Below, in pieces: positions 60,092 to 64,000 of a DNA stretch of 64,000 nt. How positions within the stretch are numbered: the first letter of the stretch is position 1; the number at the start of each line of letters is the position of its first letter. Source of the DNA: Podaxis mareebaensis (Eukaryota > Basidiomycota > Agaricomycetes > Agaricales > Agaricaceae). The notes below the pieces were generated by a model. The model was not told the DNA's origin. It was given only the letters and a program-made list of their open reading frames with translations, and searched no databases. Location of the stretch: NCBI GenBank assembly GCA_018524725.1, contig JAEUWP010000569.1, positions 1 to 64,000 of the forward strand, written 5' to 3'. The position numbers were made by a program, and so were the translations under genes.

Positions 60092-60720
60092 CTTTCATGG
60101 AGTTTACTTCCCTTGCAATGACAACTTGTGATGAACACTAAACTCACAGCTTCTATCTTTAGACATTTCTATTATTAGGACAAGGTATAAGTTTCACTCC
60201 TTCTGTCATATTTCATGCTGCATCAATTATGTTCACTCTTGCAGACTTTTTTTACCTTATGCCTTATGCTTCCCTTTCCTATGCCCTATGTCCTATGCCT
60301 TCCCCATATGCTCTCTTCTAGGTATTTGTCTTCTATGTTACAATTGATCTACTTCCTTAAGTAGTCATTGGGACTTGTATATGTACACTACCTGGACTTG
60401 TAGATTAGCCAAGTCTAATCTTAATATGTGTTACCTCCTCTTAGAACTTGAATAAGTCCTTGAGTATTAGTAGCATGTTAAGTCTACATCTCTTCACCCT
60501 TGAAGACAGCTTTTCCCTCTCAGGCTCCTCTTCAATGTCTTGTCCTACAGAGTGTGTGATCTATATGAGTTTGCTGCCTAGAGACAATATGAACAGCCAC
60601 TTGAGGTTAAATAAGAGCAGCCCCTACAGACCTGTATAGGACTAGGATCCCTGCTTGTCTCTTTTACAAGGATAGGCTCTGACTTAGGCATTGCTCAGCC
60701 AAAGAAGAAACCTTGTAACA
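60092..60720 (+). repeat. 3' LTR, lacking its first ~174 bp
   Basis: It aligns with 52043-52667. The upstream junction lies inside sequence not found in the 5' LTR, so the 5' part and the polypurine tract are missing. It ends CA directly before the GGAAC duplication. Confidence 0.88.
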
Positions 60721-60742
60721 GGAACACTTCTGTCCCCTACTG

Positions 60743-61860
60743 TATATATTCTATATGTAACATAGAATAAAACATCAAAGCTGACTACTGGACTTGAGGG
60801 TGGACAGATGTGGAACTCAAACACCTCCATCAACAGTGGTTCAACTGCTGCTCCCAATATGCCACTATTGCCTCAGTCCAATCTACTGACATTGTAACAG
60901 CATCAGTAGAGGAACTTGAAGCACAATTCAATGCTGCACAAGAGTTGGAGATCTTAAGCAGCTTTGCTCAAGATACAAACCTGGTCATTTATTTAGATGG
61001 TGTCCAACCTCTCAATCTGGAAGACCTGACCTTTACAAATATAATCTAGTTCAACTTTTTGACTGTGTCATTTGTTGAAGCTGTCATGTATGATGATGAT
61101 CACCAACCCAGCTGTGTTTTAGAAGATGACACTGATGACACATATGTCCTTCTCCTTTCTGCACCCTGTCCTAAAGACCATCTCTTATGGCCTTGCTTTA
61201 TCAATGGCTCATCTGCCCCTTTTGCATGTATTTGAGTACTTATTAACCATAGATGTCCTACAGTCTTGATCTTGGATAAACTCACAGAAGGACTGTGTCT
61301 CTGTCAATTTACACTAGAAAAAATATTGGGACTAGGAGGAATAGGAGGAGGCTCCTTCTCATGTATACAGTTTGTTAACTCCATGCTTGTTCTATCAACA
61401 AAATCTAGACAGTGCATACAATATATGCTCTTATTTCCAATATCTAGTTTGATTTGATCTTAGGCCTTGAGTAGCTTCATGCTAATAAGATTATTATTGA
61501 CATGCCAGAAGGCTCTGTCTTGGCAAAAGACACAGACCATCTTCTCATTGATCCCACATGTGAACTTCAAAATACCCCCACATATATTCTCCTTCTATTT
61601 GTCACAGCTACTTGTTTAGCAACTTCTCAGTCCCTGCTATTCATAGTCAAACAATAATATGTAGAAGCAAATGTGACAGTATAAGAGAACATGTAGAAAG
61701 TTTGCATTGAGATCAGATACAAAGTACTGAAATACCAGCCTATTAAAATCCCAATACTAGCCTTTACAATGATACACCAGAAGATTGCATGTTTAGTAGC
61801 CTCTGACAAGGAAGTGACATTTTCAGAAAGCAAATGCCCAGATGAAGAATGGATTCAGGG
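60743..61860 (+). pseudogene. Fragment of a second retroelement (gag tail and aspartic protease)
   Basis: Frames on the plus strand read VEELEAQFNAAQELEIL, then DDTYVLLLSAPCPKDHLLWP, FINGSSAPFAC and HRCPTVLILDKLTEGL, then LGGIGGGSFSCIQFVN. This matches the protease region of basidiomycete Ty3-type elements, where LI(D/N)(D/H).CP.VLI marks the active-site loop. The catalytic Asp position appears as Asn (LINHRC), and stops break the frame at about 61047, 61233 and 61456. No LTR is visible for this fragment. Confidence 0.6.
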
Positions 61861-63177
61861 ATATCTTCCCTGAATTTAAGTTCACAGCTATGATGATATG
61901 ATCCTCTCTAGCATTAGCAAATTAGCTTAAAATAATTATTATATATTGATTTATATAATTTATCTGAAGAATAAGATGGACTATAACAGCTAGAAAAACA
62001 TTCAATCAAGTAAGAAATGACATATAAACTTTTTAAAGATATAACATCATTACAAAACCTTATATTGCCTTTCTTATCACACACAAAAGCTTTGTTTTGG
62101 AATGTATCAAATACTGTTATGAACTTAGGAAATATTCACTATATATTTCTGAATTATATTTCCTTTTATTTATCTTTGTTTTATCTGAAAGCTTTAGTCT
62201 TTGGTTTATTTGTTTTATCTTTATATCTTTCAAACAAGTTTAGATAAAAATAGTTAACCTATTTTTATATAAACTTCAAAGTTATATAATATTTATGGAT
62301 TGATAAGCTTTTTATTCTATTCATAGAAAGAAGTTTTTATAAAAAAGTCTTTCTATTTATTCTTAGTAGAATTAGACTTCTTTCCAGTTCTGAGTCAATC
62401 TCCAAGTTAAGCCTCAGTACCTAAAGAAGCTTCATTAGTTAGAAGTTCTTCTCATAATGTCTCACAGTAGATATACTTAGATATACTGTCCATAGGTATA
62501 TAAACCATTGACACTAACAAGTAAAAAGCATTGTTTCTACTTGGTTAGGTAGAGACTCAAATAGAAGTCTTTATCAACTAATAGTGATACAATTTAAGTT
62601 GCTCTCTAAAGTTTATTTGCTCTCTAAGTTGCCTAAAGTCTTCTGTTGAAGAGTAGACATATTGTACAACTACATATATAAGTTATCTCAATGCATTGAC
62701 CTTGTTGTATAAGGCCAGTGCTTAAGGGTAACTAATCCAATTAGTATATGAGAAGTCTCCTTTGATACAATCTGCAGATATGTATCAGGCCTCTTTATGG
62801 ACTGAAGCAGCCTTACTATAACAAATACAATCATATTTTGAGGATATATAGATAAGAACAGGCAAACACTGCTAACTTTTTAGCTCAAAAACAGCTTATG
62901 AGAATTATCAGATACTATGAAAGAAGACTCAGACTAGTGAAATAAGCTGAAAAATGATTTTTTTCAGATTTTTCCTAAATACTTTAGTCTGGGCTGGAAA
63001 ATAAATTGCATTTTTCAAGCCAATGGCTTGATGGTTTTTTAAGAATGAATTTTCTCCAGGATGCTCTTAATGAGATCTATCAATTGAGACTACATTCATA
63101 AATTTTGAAGAGATTTGAAATAGTGTCTGGTCTAATAGCAGATAGGTCATATTCAATTACAGCATAGTGTTTAGAAA
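61861..63177. other. AT-rich, CpG-free region without genes
   Basis: No ORF with a motif. Long A/T runs. It is likely old repeat debris. Confidence 0.55.
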
Positions 63178-63249
63178 GGTATGATAGCTTAACTGGATGA
63201 GTGCTATGATTCTTCCAAGAGGTTCTGGGTTCAAATCCCAGTCTGACCA
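63178..63249 (+). pseudogene. tRNA-like sequence, decayed tRNA or SINE head
   Basis: 72 nt. The A-box-like TAGCTTAACTGG and a perfect B box GGTTCAAATCC are correctly placed. The T-arm CTGGG-TTCAAAT-CCCAG is fully paired. The acceptor stem GGTATGA/TCTGACC pairs at 5 of 7 positions and ends in A. The anticodon stem pairs poorly; the loop position would give TCT. The B box shows CA where CG is usual, in line with CpG decay. Confidence 0.5.
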
Positions 63250-63658
63250 ATTAATTAGGGGGTATTCTCTCAAATGGCTGAGTGGTGTAGTATAGTGTAC
63301 TATAGTCACTTGGCACATTCAGCTGTCACACTACCAATCTAGAACACAATATTCTTATAAAACTGGAGAAAACATTACTGATATAGAAGTATATTCATAT
63401 CAAATTTGGCAGTATTTGGTTTAAGTGTTCCCCACAAAAGTCAGAGTCAAGGTAAAAAAGTGTATAAAAAGCATATGATCAACTTTCTATTCCTCTTCAG
63501 AATGTAATTTTGGCCTCAGATCTTGTCTATTTAGTATATTTCTTATATATACAGAATCAGCTTGACACCAGCTATATTCTGGTAATAAAGGGTCAATGCA
63601 TCAATGTATTTTTTGGATGAGATGAAGGGTTTACTGAAGCATGACAAATGAGCAGTAT
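63250..63658. other. AT-rich spacer, no gene
   Basis: No motif seen. It directly precedes the third LTR copy. Confidence 0.5.
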
Positions 63659-64000
63659 TGTTACAAACATTGCAGACTCTGAGATCACTGAGGAGACTGA
63701 AGAGACCAAAGAGCAGACTTATGAGGAATGGGATCTGATGAAGCACATGATGGTCAGCCTCTGGCAGGAAACCACTGAGTTGTGACAAACACTCAATTAG
63801 GAAATGTGTGAGAAGGTAGATGAAGCATGTCGCTACCATGGAGTATACTTCCCTTGTGACAATGACCTGTGATTGAACAATGAACTTACCATTTCCTTTC
63901 TTAGACACTTTCTATATTTGGACCAGGTATAAGTTTCACCTCTTCTGTTGTATCTATGCTTGCATCAATTATGTTCACTCATGCAGACTTTTGACTATGA
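63659..64000 (+). repeat. Third copy of the same LTR family, cut by the window edge
   Basis: It starts TGTTACAAACATTGCAG and aligns with the 5' LTR from 51869, including the 174 bp missing from the 3' LTR at 60092. It retains the same short open frame (DSEITEE, WDLMKHMMVSLWQETTEL) and the same TGA. It could be a solo LTR or the start of another element. Confidence 0.85.

Larger units (their letters stand above)
51869..60720 (+). mobile_element. Ty3/gypsy chromovirus-like LTR retrotransposon, decayed, inserted in the Tc1 right arm
   Basis: It is flanked by the 5-bp duplication GGAAC (51864-51868 and 60721-60725). The 5' LTR starts TGTTATG and both LTRs end GTAACA. The internal order is gag with CCHC knuckle, aspartic protease, reverse transcriptase, RNase H, integrase and a chromodomain-like tail, that is Ty3/gypsy order, followed by an extra open region before the 3' LTR. 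The coding parts contain many stops. The 3' LTR lacks its first ~174 bp. Confidence 0.9.
50285..60742 (-). mobile_element. Tc1/mariner transposon split by an LTR retrotransposon
   Basis: The left end reads TA|CAGTAGGGGACA (50283-50296) and the right end TGTCCCCTACTG|TA (60731-60744), perfect complements flanked by the TA duplication typical of Tc1/mariner. Removing the nested retroelement (51869-60720) and one GGAAC copy leaves about 1.6 kb, the usual size of the class. The arms are about 210 bp (50285-50495 and 51677-51868 plus 60721-60742). It encodes a decayed DDE transposase on the minus strand. Confidence 0.9.

Overview
The window is nuclear DNA of a filamentous basidiomycete, almost certainly an Agaricomycete. 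Genes are broken by many introns of about 45-95 bp. Several protein families are typical of Agaricomycetes: a NACHT NTPase, a seven-helix WLDPAEIA-type membrane protein, a CE16 esterase with many exons, and a KDZ transposase with its CxC2 cysteine cluster. All exon structures here were spliced by hand from splice signals, reading phase and remembered family conservation. None has been checked against transcripts or databases.

Layout. 1-17.3 kb is host sequence: a NACHT protein cut by the window edge, a MYND-like zinc-finger protein, the NatB acetyltransferase NAA20, a Trf4-type non-canonical poly(A) polymerase, a Ser/Pro-rich protein and a 7-TM protein. 17.35-32.31 kb is one large DNA transposon of the KDZ class with matching terminal inverted repeats. 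It holds an intact 947-aa transposase, an Spt5-like NGN/KOW protein and several unidentified genes. 33.8-49.0 kb is host sequence again: an ABM-domain protein, a CE16 acetylesterase divergent from the AP-2 mu subunit gene, a SAPS-family phosphatase-associated protein in tandem with it, a small single-pass membrane protein, and an FAHD1-type acylpyruvase.

49.4-64.0 kb is a transposon graveyard almost free of CpG. A Tc1/mariner element (CAGTAGGGG ends, TA target duplication) carries inside its right terminal repeat a Ty3/gypsy chromovirus-like LTR retrotransposon, with GGAAC target duplication and TG...CA LTRs. The retroelement is full of stops that mostly read as CGA to TGA or TGG to TAG. Its two LTRs differ mainly as TG in one and CA in the other, the mark of decayed methylated CpG. 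A second retroelement fragment, a decayed tRNA-like sequence and a third copy of the same LTR follow.

The contrast between the two transposon regions is the main message. The KDZ element keeps normal CpG content and open reading frames, so it looks recent or spared from methylation. The 3' island has been silenced and mutated for a long time. The housekeeping genes (NAA20, TRF4, AP-2 mu, SAPS, FAHD1) are all open and appear functional.
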